A stretch of 14,313 nucleotides of DNA from Candidatus Uhrbacteria bacterium (GCA_023246415.1 JAHFIK010000034.1:1-14313); one strand, 5' to 3'; shown: positions 6,422 to 12,956, counted from the stretch's first letter. Made by a program: numbers and translations. Notes: generated from the sequence alone by a model not told the origin.

Positions 6422-7833
6422 TAGCACACATCATTAGTTTCGTATCAATCGCTGGCATGCTGGGACTCGCAGGTTGTGCCGAGGGTGAAGATATCACACC
6501 TCCTCCCGAAATGAGTTCACAGAATGCAGCGGGTGACGAAACAGTCGGTATGTCCGTTGTCGGAACATCGACGAACACGGTCGGCGGAGCTCCAGCAGTC
6601 GTTGGTTCTACGCAAACCGCAGCAGTCGGCGGAAGCACGGCAGCGGAGGCTCCTCCTGCACAGGGCGGAGTCGCACCGACAGCGGTCGAAGTCGTTGGCG
6701 GTGCATCAAGCGCATCTCCAGAGACTGGCGGAACTCCGTCAGGGATCGATCGGTCATCAGTCCAAGTTGGTGGAGCTCCAGCAGTGGTTTCGCCAGAAGC
6801 TGGAGCGACAAATCAGGCCGTTCTTCCGCAAGGAGGATCTCCGGCAACACTGACACCAACAGGTGGAACGACAGGTCGCGCAACGACTGCGAATGGCGGA
6901 GCATCACCGACGGCGATCGCGTCATCGGGCGGTGCATCTGCAGCAACGGCCACGCCAACGGGTGGCACATCAGGACAGGCAGTTGTCTCATCAGGTGGAG
7001 CTGCAACAAATGGAACTGGAGCAAAGGTTGCTTCAGCAACGGGAGGTCGAAACGCTGCGACTGGCGGAAGACAAGCGAGCAGCAGCGCAGCTTCAGGCGG
7101 AAGTGGCACAACAGGTGGAACATCGACAACAGGTAGCGCGGCAACCGGAGGAGAGGCTCCAGCAGTCTTCTCAACCGGCGGCGCAGCGCCAGCAGCGACG
7201 GGCGGTGCGGCACCTACGGGTGGCGCAGCTCCGACGGGCGGCAAAGCCTCAACCGGCGGCGCAGCTCCGACGGGTGGATCTTCCACCGTCATCCTTGCGA
7301 CAGGCGGCCAAGCACCCGCCACTCCATCAACTGGTGGATCACCGCAGGCGACCGGTGGTGCAGCCCCAACGGGTGGCACGACCGCAACCGGCGGAATGGT
7401 ATCGGCAACAGGCGGATCGACATTCGCTACCCCAAGTGGTTCATACAACTGGACCATCGACACCTCGCCTGCAAACGGCAGTGTGAGCCTCGGGTCTGCA
7501 ACGATTAGTTGCAGGACAGTGGGTAAGGATAATATCCAAACCTACAGCTGTGTTCCGAACGACGCGACGGTAACGGTATGCGGATTCTCGCTGATTGATC
7601 CGCTTCCGGAACCGAACGGGTTCGAAAAGCCAAGCAAGACGCAGTATTGCTGGGTCGAAACGACAAGCACGGTTTATCCCGAGCTACCGTCCAAAGATCC
7701 CGCAGGTAATTGCGACGTGCTCGTTGCCAACACCACGTATCGAAATGGTCAGACTCCGTTGTACGGGTCCTATTACTACAACGTCGAGTTCGACTCTGAG
7801 CTGGGAATCTGTGTGTACGTCATTTACGCATAG
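6415..7833 (+). CDS. TGG-repeat stalk lipoprotein with Cys-rich head B
   Basis: 472 aa from ATG 6415. The signal peptide starts MKLAHIISF and ends in LAGC with lipid anchor C21. The frame is open upstream to ATG 6343 (leader copy 2), but that would put 24 residues before the signal peptide. The SD AGAGGT, conserved from copy 1, is spaced for 6415. The stalk (about 56-335) has Gly-Gly steps near 11 residues apart in its middle part and every 6 residues near the end (TGGAAP and TGGKAS-like units). The head (342-472) has six Cys (366, 379, 389, 412, 433, 466) and aromatic beta-like segments. I see no convincing similarity to head A. Anchor and stalk style are shared while the tip differs, as expected for surface-display proteins with distinct binding partners. 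The partner is unknown. Confidence 0.87.
   Translation: MKLAHIISFVSIAGMLGLAGCAEGEDITPPPEMSSQNAAGDETVGMSVVGTSTNTVGGAPAVVGSTQTAAVGGSTAAEAPPAQGGVAPTAVEVVGGASSASPETGGTPSGIDRSSVQVGGAPAVVSPEAGATNQAVLPQGGSPATLTPTGGTTGRATTANGGASPTAIASSGGASAATATPTGGTSGQAVVSSGGAATNGTGAKVASATGGRNAATGGRQASSSAASGGSGTTGGTSTTGSAATGGEAPAVFSTGGAAPAATGGAAPTGGAAPTGGKASTGGAAPTGGSSTVILATGGQAPATPSTGGSPQATGGAAPTGGTTATGGMVSATGGSTFATPSGSYNWTIDTSPANGSVSLGSATISCRTVGKDNIQTYSCVPNDATVTVCGFSLIDPLPEPNGFEKPSKTQYCWVETTSTVYPELPSKDPAGNCDVLVANTTYRNGQTPLYGSYYYNVEFDSELGICVYVIYA
6583..7416 (+). repeat. Gly-Gly coding repeat, stalk B
   Basis: Units shift from about 33 bases (steps of 11 codons, around codons 140-195 of the 6415 frame) to 18 bases (TGGAAP-type, around codons 262-290). 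Codons are mixed, so this is not a simple recent microsatellite. Confidence 0.8.
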
Positions 7834-7870
7834 TTCCTTGAACCATAACTGCCCGTAAGGGCCACGACTC

Positions 7871-7910
7871 GCCCCCGACATTCGCAAGAATGATCGGGGG
7901 CACTTATTTT
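7871..7910 (+). terminator. Intrinsic terminator of stalk lipoprotein B
   Basis: GCCCCCGA+CATTC (7871-7883) pairs with GAATG+TCGGGGGC (7888-7901, one bulged A) around a GCAA tetraloop, followed by ACTTATTTT. An outer CCACGACT/AGTCGTGG (7862-7869, 7912-7919) could extend it. Confidence 0.9.
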
Positions 7911-8095
7911 CCAGTCGTGGAGACCTCACGGTCGACATCGATGACATCGTCGAGAGATGGATGATCGAGGATGGAAAGAAATTGAATATCGATTTTTGAA
8001 TCGCGGTCAATGGAATCATACGCTGTTGAAAATGCGAACGCCGATATCGCAGGGATATCGGCGTGCAAGAGGAGGAGTGGAGCATGGAACGGGGA
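7907..8095 (-). pseudogene. In-frame continuation of the 8096 gene past its TAG (possible lost C terminus)
   Basis: After the TAG at 8098-8096 the same minus-strand frame stays open for 63 codons to TAA (7906-7904). The distal part reads like protein (for example KIDIQFLSILDHPSLDDVID), with acidic and aliphatic residues like the upstream gene. It may be a former C terminus cut off by a nonsense change, or a chance open frame; a hairpin at 8038-8064 lies inside it. I see no independent start with an SD. Apart from this and the hairpins, nothing else is evident between 7834 and 8095. Confidence 0.25.
8038..8064 (-). terminator. Probable terminator of the 8096-8881 gene
   Basis: A perfect 11-bp stem ACGCCGATATC (8038-8048 with 8054-8064) has a 5-base loop. 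On the minus strand it is followed by TCGCATTTTC, so the T-run is displaced by a few bases and efficiency is uncertain. Confidence 0.6.
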
Positions 8096-8881
8096 CTATG
8101 ACGGAGTACCGTAGATGCGATCTATTTCCGTGGCGCTTCTGGATCGCGCGAACGAATGGAGCGGTTCGATGACTGCGCGGAGCTTCGGCATGATGTCCTG
8201 TTCCGCTTCATCTTCCACGTATTTGATTGCATCCGGATCTCCAAAACAGAGCGCGAACGGCACTGAAAGCGCTAACGATCTCATGAGATCGAGATTGGTT
8301 AAGCACGACAGCTGCCATTCCGTTCGTTGTTCAAATCGAGTCCGCGTCCAAAGCCGTCTCATGAGTTCATCGTTCAGGTCTTGATCCGACAGGAGGTCGA
8401 TATAGCTGAAATCACGCGCGACGCTTCGCTGTTCGTCTGCGAGCGAGATGACGGCACGAATTAAGCGCCAGTAGAAGTCGTATGGGTGCTCGTCTCCGAT
8501 CGTGAGAAAGAGATCATGATAGGGAGACACGGTCGGTTCAAGTGTCGTTTGGAGGAACGTGCGTTCACGGTCTGAGAGAACGTTCGATGCCTCGCAGTGT
8601 TGCGTGACTTCATCGATGATTTGAGCGACGAGATCGTTCGTTGTGAAAAATGGTTGATCATTTTTTTCGGCCAACAGCCGTTTGACGATAGATCGAACAA
8701 ACACCTGACGGAGACGTGCGATAGACGCCTCTTCATCTGGTGTCGTTGGCTCTTGCGGAATCTCGAGCAGTTCCCGAACACGCTGGCTGATCGCATCACC
8801 CTTCCGCATCTCTGCGAACAGATATGCATCGAGGATTTGAACGAGTGTCTCAGGGGAAATCGATGGCAGCAAAGTGGTCAC
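8096..8881 (-). CDS. Hypothetical 261-aa cytosolic protein
   Basis: 261 aa from a GTG start, chosen because AAAGGAA lies about six bases upstream in a clean SD context and no better start exists. There is no signal peptide or membrane segment. The sequence is rich in charged and Leu residues and looks largely alpha-helical (VRELLEI, RLLAEKN, DELMRRLW). I recognise no domain and see no catalytic motif. It is transcribed divergently from the SDR-like gene at 9052, with 170 bases between. A TTGACA on the minus strand (8958-8953) may be its -35, with only a poor -10. Its frame stays open beyond the TAG, so the protein may be a shortened version of a longer ancestor. Confidence 0.8.
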   Translation of the reverse strand: MTTLLPSISPETLVQILDAYLFAEMRKGDAISQRVRELLEIPQEPTTPDEEASIARLRQVFVRSIVKRLLAEKNDQPFFTTNDLVAQIIDEVTQHCEASNVLSDRERTFLQTTLEPTVSPYHDLFLTIGDEHPYDFYWRLIRAVISLADEQRSVARDFSYIDLLSDQDLNDELMRRLWTRTRFEQRTEWQLSCLTNLDLMRSLALSVPFALCFGDPDAIKYVEDEAEQDIMPKLRAVIEPLHSFARSRSATEIDRIYGTPS

Positions 8882-8929
8882 GTCGTTCCTTTCGGTAATT
8901 CGTCTTGTGAGGTGCGATTCAATAAATGA

Positions 8930-8958
8930 GGGGTATCAAAAAGCGACCGAAATGTCAA
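8930..8958 (-). promoter_or_regulatory. Weak promoter candidate for the 8881 gene
   Basis: A perfect minus-strand TTGACA (8958-8953) is followed after 17 bases by TACCCC (8935-8930), a poor -10. Only the -35 is convincing. Confidence 0.35.
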
Positions 8959-8997
8959 TAATATGAGACAAATGAGGTCAAAGTTAGCTAAATACAC

Positions 8998-9026
8998 TTG
9001 ACAATTTCTTAAAAATATGGCACGAT
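8998..9026 (+). promoter_or_regulatory. Promoter candidate for the SDR-like gene
   Basis: A perfect TTGACA (8998-9003), then a 17-base spacer and CACGAT (9021-9026), which keeps the A2, A5 and T6 bases of a -10. It lies 26 bases before the GTG start. Confidence 0.5.
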
Positions 9027-9051
9027 CCGCGCACCTAAGGAGGTTTGTACC

Positions 9052-9714
9052 GTGACAGAAAAGAAACACTGTTTAGTGATCGGTGGCGGAAGCGATATCG
9101 GCACCGCGATCGTGAAGACGCTCGCTCCGGACTATGAGGTGACGTGGACGTTCTTCCAGACATCCAAGAACCTGCCCGGCAGAATCGTGAGGTGCGATCT
9201 GAGGAATTCAGCGGAGATTGATCTCCTCTTCGGACATGTCGCATCGTTGGATCTCTTAGTGACGGCGTCATTTCCGTTTATTGAGAGTAACGATTTCGAC
9301 TTTCAGTCGTATCTCAAGGTTGAGTCGTTGTTGCGCGGCCATGTTTACGCCATGATCAAGGCGGCGAAGATCATGCGTCCAGGCGGGAGGATCTTCAACA
9401 TGCTAGGCCAGTGCGTTGATCGCGGGTTGCCAGGCGGCGCGTTCTACTCCGCCGCGTTCGCCTTCCTGCATAACTATGGGAACAGCATCAACGCGGGGGA
9501 GGGGAAAGCTGGAACGATTTCAGTGTGCGATCTTCTGCTCGGGCCCGTGGATACGCGCGAGTGGTCCGGTCTTTCGGATGAAGTCGTCGAGCGATACAAG
9601 GCAAAAGTCTCGCAATTCATTTCGCCGCAACAAGTGGCGGATACGGTCGCGTTTTTGGCGAAACAACCCGTCATGCCGCGAAAATTCGTTCTCGACGCCT
9701 ACTACGGCCTCTAG
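9052..9714 (+). CDS. SDR-fold protein lacking the catalytic Lys (putative pseudoenzyme)
   Basis: 220 aa with a GTG start fixed by a full AAGGAGG seven to eight bases upstream, the best SD in the window. The N terminus has the beta strand and glycine loop of short-chain dehydrogenases (CLVIGGGSDIG, residues 7-17). CDL (48-50) is the conserved Asp-Leu after strand 3, and GGRIFNML (111-118) matches the strand that normally carries the catalytic Ser (NISS). Here the Ser is missing. In the YxxxK position Tyr132 is present but Phe136 replaces Lys (FYSAAFAF). A nucleotide may still bind, but ordinary NAD(P)H oxidoreduction looks unlikely; a regulatory or structural role is possible. Length is slightly short for the family (about 240-260). 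It is a single gene ended by a terminator. Confidence 0.85.
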   Translation: MTEKKHCLVIGGGSDIGTAIVKTLAPDYEVTWTFFQTSKNLPGRIVRCDLRNSAEIDLLFGHVASLDLLVTASFPFIESNDFDFQSYLKVESLLRGHVYAMIKAAKIMRPGGRIFNMLGQCVDRGLPGGAFYSAAFAFLHNYGNSINAGEGKAGTISVCDLLLGPVDTREWSGLSDEVVERYKAKVSQFISPQQVADTVAFLAKQPVMPRKFVLDAYYGL

Positions 9715-9741
9715 CCACCACCATCGTTCATTCATCTTGAG

Positions 9742-9773
9742 AGGCGTTCTGTATACAAAGCAGAACGCCTTTT
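9742..9773 (+). terminator. Intrinsic terminator of the SDR-like gene
   Basis: AGGCGTTCTG (9742-9751) pairs perfectly with CAGAACGCCT (9761-9770) across a 9-base loop, followed by TTTC. Confidence 0.9.
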
Positions 9774-9810
9774 CAATTTCACGACCCGTATTATGAGGAG
9801 ATCTGATTCT

Positions 9811-9846
9811 GGCTAAAAGCCAACAGCCAATAGCCATAAGCCAAAT
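9811..9846. repeat. Short tandem AGCCA-type heptamer array
   Basis: Four degenerate heptamers, AGCCAAC, AGCCAAT, AGCCATA and AGCCAAA (9818-9845), are preceded by GGCTAAA. The array lies between two convergent terminators. No function is evident. Confidence 0.75.
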
Positions 9847-9883
9847 AAAGAGAAACTCGCCTGCCCAGTGGTGGCAAGCGAGT
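9843..9883 (-). terminator. Intrinsic terminator of the 9907 gene
   Basis: On the minus strand ACTCGCTTGCC pairs with GGCAGGCGAGT (9883-9855, one G-T pair), followed by TTTCTCTTTATTT. Confidence 0.8.
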
Positions 9884-9906
9884 CAGTGCGGCGAATTTTT
9901 TCTCGA

Positions 9907-10251
9907 TCAACGAAGGTGTACGAGGGCACATGCCTTCAAGACAATGCTTGTAAATTGATCGGAGTTGATCCCGGAGTTTTGAAGTTGATGGATCGCGCTG
10001 TGGGTGAATCGTGGCTGCAGCGAGGCTTCGGCTAAGGAGCATCGCAGCATCCCGCGATTCAATCGTCCAAAGATAATCTCAACGATCCAGGTCCCTGACG
10101 CGCTCTGCATAAACGCGAGGTAATGCGGACCTTTTTGCCGCCGATCTCTGTCGGGCGGCAATTGGTCGGTAATGTCGACGCAGTATTCAATGCCATATGA
10201 CCCCTCCTCATCGTATAGCTCCATTCCCACGAATGCGGGCTCAAGATGCAT
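9907..10251 (-). CDS. Hypothetical 114-aa protein
   Basis: 114 aa. The start is ATG 10251, with AAGGA five bases upstream on the minus strand (in GATAAGGACAAG). A TTGACA-17-TAATAC promoter lies at 10360-10332 and an own terminator follows. These signals make it credible although I recognise no family. There is no signal peptide or membrane segment. The N-terminal half is acidic (LYDEEGSYGIEY), the middle has a charged PPDRDRRQK loop and then GTWIVEIIFGRLNRG, perhaps a small alpha/beta domain. Two other open minus-strand frames here (9791-10042, 10059-10265) overlap it and lack start signals. It ends convergently with the SDR-like gene and is divergent from the phosphatase. Confidence 0.72.
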   Translation of the reverse strand: MHLEPAFVGMELYDEEGSYGIEYCVDITDQLPPDRDRRQKGPHYLAFMQSASGTWIVEIIFGRLNRGMLRCSLAEASLQPRFTHSAIHQLQNSGINSDQFTSIVLKACALVHLR

Positions 10252-10331
10252 CTTGTCCTTATCAATACATGTGAAAGGTTGCGTGGCGTGTTTTGCGTGA
10301 TGACGACTCCCGTTCAGAAGGTGCGAGCGCA

Positions 10332-10360
10332 GTATTAATGGAAATGAGCAAAAATGTCAA
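10332..10360 (-). promoter_or_regulatory. Promoter of the 9907-10251 gene
   Basis: Minus-strand TTGACA (10360-10355) and TAATAC (10337-10332) are 17 bases apart. The start codon is about 80 bases downstream. Confidence 0.6.
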
Positions 10361-10377
10361 TGTAGGAAAGCACAGCG

Positions 10378-10424
10378 CACAAGGCGCAGAGCACAGGCTG
10401 ATCTAAATTATCCTGTGCCTTGTG
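10378..10424. repeat. Imperfect inverted repeat between divergent promoters
   Basis: GCACAGG (10391-10397) pairs with CCTGTGC (10412-10418), and CACAAG (10378-10383) with CTTGTG (10419-10424), leaving a 7-base bulge on one side and a 14-base loop. Short GCACA/GCGCA words are repeated around it. Confidence 0.6.
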
Positions 10425-10440
10425 TACCGTGCTCTCCCCA

Positions 10441-10498
10441 TTGACAAACGCCCCAATTTCCGCTTGGATAGACGCATCTGGATGTCTCATTTTGAGAC
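10441..10498 (+). promoter_or_regulatory. Promoter and possible operator of the phosphatase gene
   Basis: TTGACA (10441-10446) is followed after 17 bases by TTGGAT (10464-10469), a fair -10. Just beyond the expected start lies the inverted repeat GTCTCA-TTT-TGAGAC (10484-10498). Its core and the following GGTG recur in the 30-bp palindrome at 12927-12956. Confidence 0.45.
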
Positions 10499-10524
10499 GG
10501 TGATGGCAACAAGAGAGGTGCTCT

Positions 10525-11325
10525 TTGACACAGCAGAAACAACCAGACGTGTTCATTTTTCGTCATGGGGAGACGACGTACAGTCAGGGGAAGGTGACGA
10601 TCGCGGAAGCGCACGATTTGACGCCCCAAGGGATCGATACGACCCTGACATCGGCAGAATCACTCTACCAACTTCTCGAAGAGAGCTTTCCGGTGACCGC
10701 GTGGTCATCGCCATACGGTCGAGCGCTCCACACGGCACTCCTGTGCATGGACCTCGTCATCGGGGACTTTCAGACGACCGTTGGTGAAGATGCGGAAAGT
10801 AGTATCACGATTTGTGACAGCCTCGAAGAGGTACTGCAGTTCAACTATCAGCTGTTCGTCTGTCTCGTGAACGGCGGAACGTTTCAGGGGTATACGTTTA
10901 ATCCTTGCGAAACGAATCCGGACCGTATTTCTGTCGAGTCTTACTTCCTGACAGATCGTGCCAGCCAGATTCCTGAGCTCGTGAAATCATCCTGGCCTGT
11001 AGAAATACGGACCGCCGTCGAAGCCATGGAGTCGTGCGAACATGCGACCTGTCGCATGCATCGGTTCCTCCGGGGATTGATGCAGACGTCGGAACAGACG
11101 CAACACATTCTCTTCACGCACGATGGACTGCTCACGCTCATGGTGGCGGAAGCAACGGACTGGAAATATCTGACGCTGGAACGCGGAAAATTCGTCCGCC
11201 TGTCCTGGATGGATGATGACCTCGCGGTTTCTTACATTGAAGGTCGGACGATCGCGAACCACCATCGGCCTATCTTCGCCACTGCGCGCGATCGGTATGG
11301 GGCTGACTATCTCGAACGTACGTAA
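10525..11325 (+). CDS. Histidine phosphatase superfamily protein
   Basis: 266 aa. The branch-1 histidine phosphatase signature is clear: IFRHGE (R13, H14 as phospho-acceptor) after the first strand, LTPQG (32-36), SSPYGRALHTA with R66, and FTHDG with the second catalytic His (H199). Such enzymes dephosphorylate sugars, nucleotides or proteins; the substrate cannot be told. At 266 aa it is longer than small phosphatases (about 200) because of an insert around residues 85-160. The start is TTG at 10525, decided by AGAGGT (10514-10519) five bases upstream; ATG 10503 nearby is out of frame. It is a single gene with its own promoter and a terminator that abuts the convergent membrane-protein gene. 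Confidence 0.9.
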   Translation: MTQQKQPDVFIFRHGETTYSQGKVTIAEAHDLTPQGIDTTLTSAESLYQLLEESFPVTAWSSPYGRALHTALLCMDLVIGDFQTTVGEDAESSITICDSLEEVLQFNYQLFVCLVNGGTFQGYTFNPCETNPDRISVESYFLTDRASQIPELVKSSWPVEIRTAVEAMESCEHATCRMHRFLRGLMQTSEQTQHILFTHDGLLTLMVAEATDWKYLTLERGKFVRLSWMDDDLAVSYIEGRTIANHHRPIFATARDRYGADYLERT

Positions 11326-11358
11326 ATAGCTCGCCAAATCCTCGGCGACATCACAGAG

Positions 11359-11389
11359 AGCGCGGTCCGACACGTGGATCGCGCTTTTT
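11359..11389 (+). terminator. Intrinsic terminator of the phosphatase gene
   Basis: AGCGCGGTCC (11359-11368) pairs with GGATCGCGCT (11376-11385, one G-T pair), followed by TTTT. It touches the stop of the convergent gene and may act for both strands, though the minus strand has no T-run. Confidence 0.85.
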
Positions 11390-11788
11390 CTATTCCTGCG
11401 TGTACGGGGTAGCGTAGTGATAGACCACTTTTTTCTTGCCGGATTTTTTCGTGGTGAGCGCGACGACGATGCACGATAGCAGGTAGATGTAGACTATTTG
11501 AAAAAGAATCCCGAAGAAGGCCGAGAACGCGGTCACGTCAGCGTTTTCTCGAAGATTCAGAATATGACTGCTCACGAGGGTTGTCACAAGCTGTTGGCCG
11601 AGAGCGGTCCCCGCACTGAAGAGATAAAAGAATGGGAGGATGATAAAGAAGCGAGAGGGATCATTTCCATCACCGAAATACATGAGCGCGAATACCAGGA
11701 TGATGCTGATGACGCGAAAGAGGATATAGAGCCCGACGGCAAGCAGGAGTGTCCAAAATGTTGGTGTGATAAATTTTTTGAAAGTCAT
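11390..11788 (-). CDS. Small multi-pass membrane protein
   Basis: 132 aa. There is a long hydrophobic N-terminal region (about 10-38), a second segment (about 46-64) and a third (about 88-112), so three or four membrane spans. A basic C terminus follows (TTKKSGKKKVV), which should face the cytosol. No family is recognised. Its ATG begins five bases after the TAA of the kinase gene, so the two are almost certainly cotranscribed and possibly translationally coupled; the SD is poor (GGGAATAAAG). The pairing suggests a membrane partner or a transport step for whatever the kinase acts on, which is inference from context only. Confidence 0.75.
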   Translation of the reverse strand: MTFKKFITPTFWTLLLAVGLYILFRVISIILVFALMYFGDGNDPSRFFIILPFFYLFSAGTALGQQLVTTLVSSHILNLRENADVTAFSAFFGILFQIVYIYLLSCIVVALTTKKSGKKKVVYHYATPYTQE

Positions 11789-11793
11789 AATCT

Positions 11794-12840
11794 TTATTCC
11801 CAGACAAATCGCTGCTCGCGCAAGATCGTCTGAATGACGTCGAAGAATCTCCGTCCGATGATCGGGTCCAGATTCGGATAAAATCGCGGGGTGATGTAGA
11901 TGATCCCCATGAGTCCCAGGACGAGTGCGACGGCGTCACGAATCTCTGCATCACCGGACTTCGCGATATATATCTCTAAAAACGTTTCACCGAGTTCTTT
12001 GAAATAGGGGTTCTGCGTTTCATGATAGAACCACAAGTACTGTGAGAGCCACCAGCCGACATCGATGCCGCGATCGCCCCACGCGATTCGGGAATAGTCG
12101 ATGACCCAGAGTGAACCATCTGGTTTAAAAAAGACATTCGCTCCCCAAAAATCTCCATGGAGGGCGGCGAGCCGATCGGATCGATTTTTCCATTTGTGAA
12201 TGAGATTCAGCATGAGGCCAACGTACTCGCCGTGATCGCGCGCGGGGAGGAGTGCGTGGTCGTCCGTGAAGTCATGCAGCAACATCACGGTGAGTTCTGG
12301 ATTGATGAGGACGTTTCTCAGTCCATCGTTATAGACGGATTTCAGTCGTTCAGGGTCTTGCGAGGGATGTGAGACAGTGTGGAGCGTCGTGATGTAATCG
12401 GTGATTTTCTCTAGTTCAGCGAGATCCGTTTCATCGACTGTGATCTTTTGTTTTCGTTCTCCCAGTTGTGACCAGTAACTGACGCCTTCAGGTTCAAATT
12501 CTTGCACGTGATAGATCGCCGTGTCTTCGGTGACTTCAGGGATGATCCCGGCCTCGTCGCCATTATCCAAGATGACGCCGATCGGTTGAGGCGTGAGCCC
12601 AGAGCGTCGATGCATTCCATTGCTCACGAGAAGCGACATCACTTTTCGCTCTGGCGTTTCAAATCCTAAGTCATGCGACTTTACACGCTTCAAGAAAAAT
12701 TGCTGTCCGTCGCGCGCGGTCAATTTAAATCCATCCGAATGATATCCGCTTCCAACCTTCTCAATCGCGATCAGATCAACAGGCCGGTTGAGCTTCTGGG
12801 AGATGAGGGCGGAGATCTTTTGGAGATCGATGTCGTGCAT
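11794..12840 (-). CDS. Phosphotransferase of the aminoglycoside phosphotransferase (APH)/choline kinase-like family
   Basis: 348 aa. The kinase fold is readable: a glycine-containing loop (KVGSGYHSDGFKL, 28-40), the ATP-binding Lys in FFLKRV (K51), the catalytic loop LHGDFWGANVFF with D230 and N235, and the metal-binding Asp in VIDYS (D248). The family phosphorylates small molecules such as aminoglycosides, choline, homoserine or sugars; the substrate here is unknown and resistance should not be assumed. The open frame reaches back to 12960, but those 40 residues would run through the perfect palindrome. ATG 12840 opens a normal APH N terminus, though no SD is visible. First gene of a two-gene operon with the membrane protein at 11390-11788. 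Confidence 0.88.
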   Translation of the reverse strand: MHDIDLQKISALISQKLNRPVDLIAIEKVGSGYHSDGFKLTARDGQQFFLKRVKSHDLGFETPERKVMSLLVSNGMHRRSGLTPQPIGVILDNGDEAGIIPEVTEDTAIYHVQEFEPEGVSYWSQLGERKQKITVDETDLAELEKITDYITTLHTVSHPSQDPERLKSVYNDGLRNVLINPELTVMLLHDFTDDHALLPARDHGEYVGLMLNLIHKWKNRSDRLAALHGDFWGANVFFKPDGSLWVIDYSRIAWGDRGIDVGWWLSQYLWFYHETQNPYFKELGETFLEIYIAKSGDAEIRDAVALVLGLMGIIYITPRFYPNLDPIIGRRFFDVIQTILREQRFVWE

Positions 12841-12918
12841 GAGAATAGCGTAGCATAATGAGACAAGACGTCTATTTATGATTGGCTGCGCCACGTGACC
12901 CCCCACACGCCAAGCTAT

Positions 12919-12956
12919 TTTATATTGATACACCGTCTCAATTGAGACGGTGTATC
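12919..12956 (-). promoter_or_regulatory. Perfect 30-bp palindrome at a putative kinase promoter
   Basis: Half-site GATACACCGTCTCAA (12927-12941) is followed immediately by its exact reverse complement (to 12956). On the minus strand TATAAA (12924-12919) directly follows and could be a -10, so the palindrome would cover the spacer and -35, as an operator would. No T-run follows on either strand, which argues against a terminator. The rest of 12841-12918 shows nothing clear. Confidence 0.55.

Noticed and set aside
4899..7416. CRISPR-like array
   Set aside because: The repeats are in-frame degenerate codons with no constant repeat or unique spacers.
6608..7463. Long minus-strand open frames opposite stalk B (up to 216 aa)
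   Set aside because: Again a complement of the Gly-Gly repeat, giving PPVGAAPPV or Leu-rich text; no start signals.
6863..7486. Plus-strand Gln/Arg-rich frame inside stalk B
   Set aside because: A frame-shifted reading of the repeat with no signal of its own.
7857..8000. Plus-strand frame ending in a protein-like stretch (VDIDDIVERWMIEDGKKLNIDF region)
   Set aside because: It begins inside a terminator and has no start codon with SD. It is the complement of the minus-strand tail I list as a possible lost C terminus, and only one of the two can be meaningful.
8065..8100. AAGAGGAGGAG followed by an ATG on the plus strand
   Set aside because: The frame stops after five codons (MERGL), so it is a purine-rich chance SD.
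9791..10042. 83-aa minus-strand frame
   Set aside because: It overlaps the better-supported 9907-10251 gene and contains the terminator and heptamer array.
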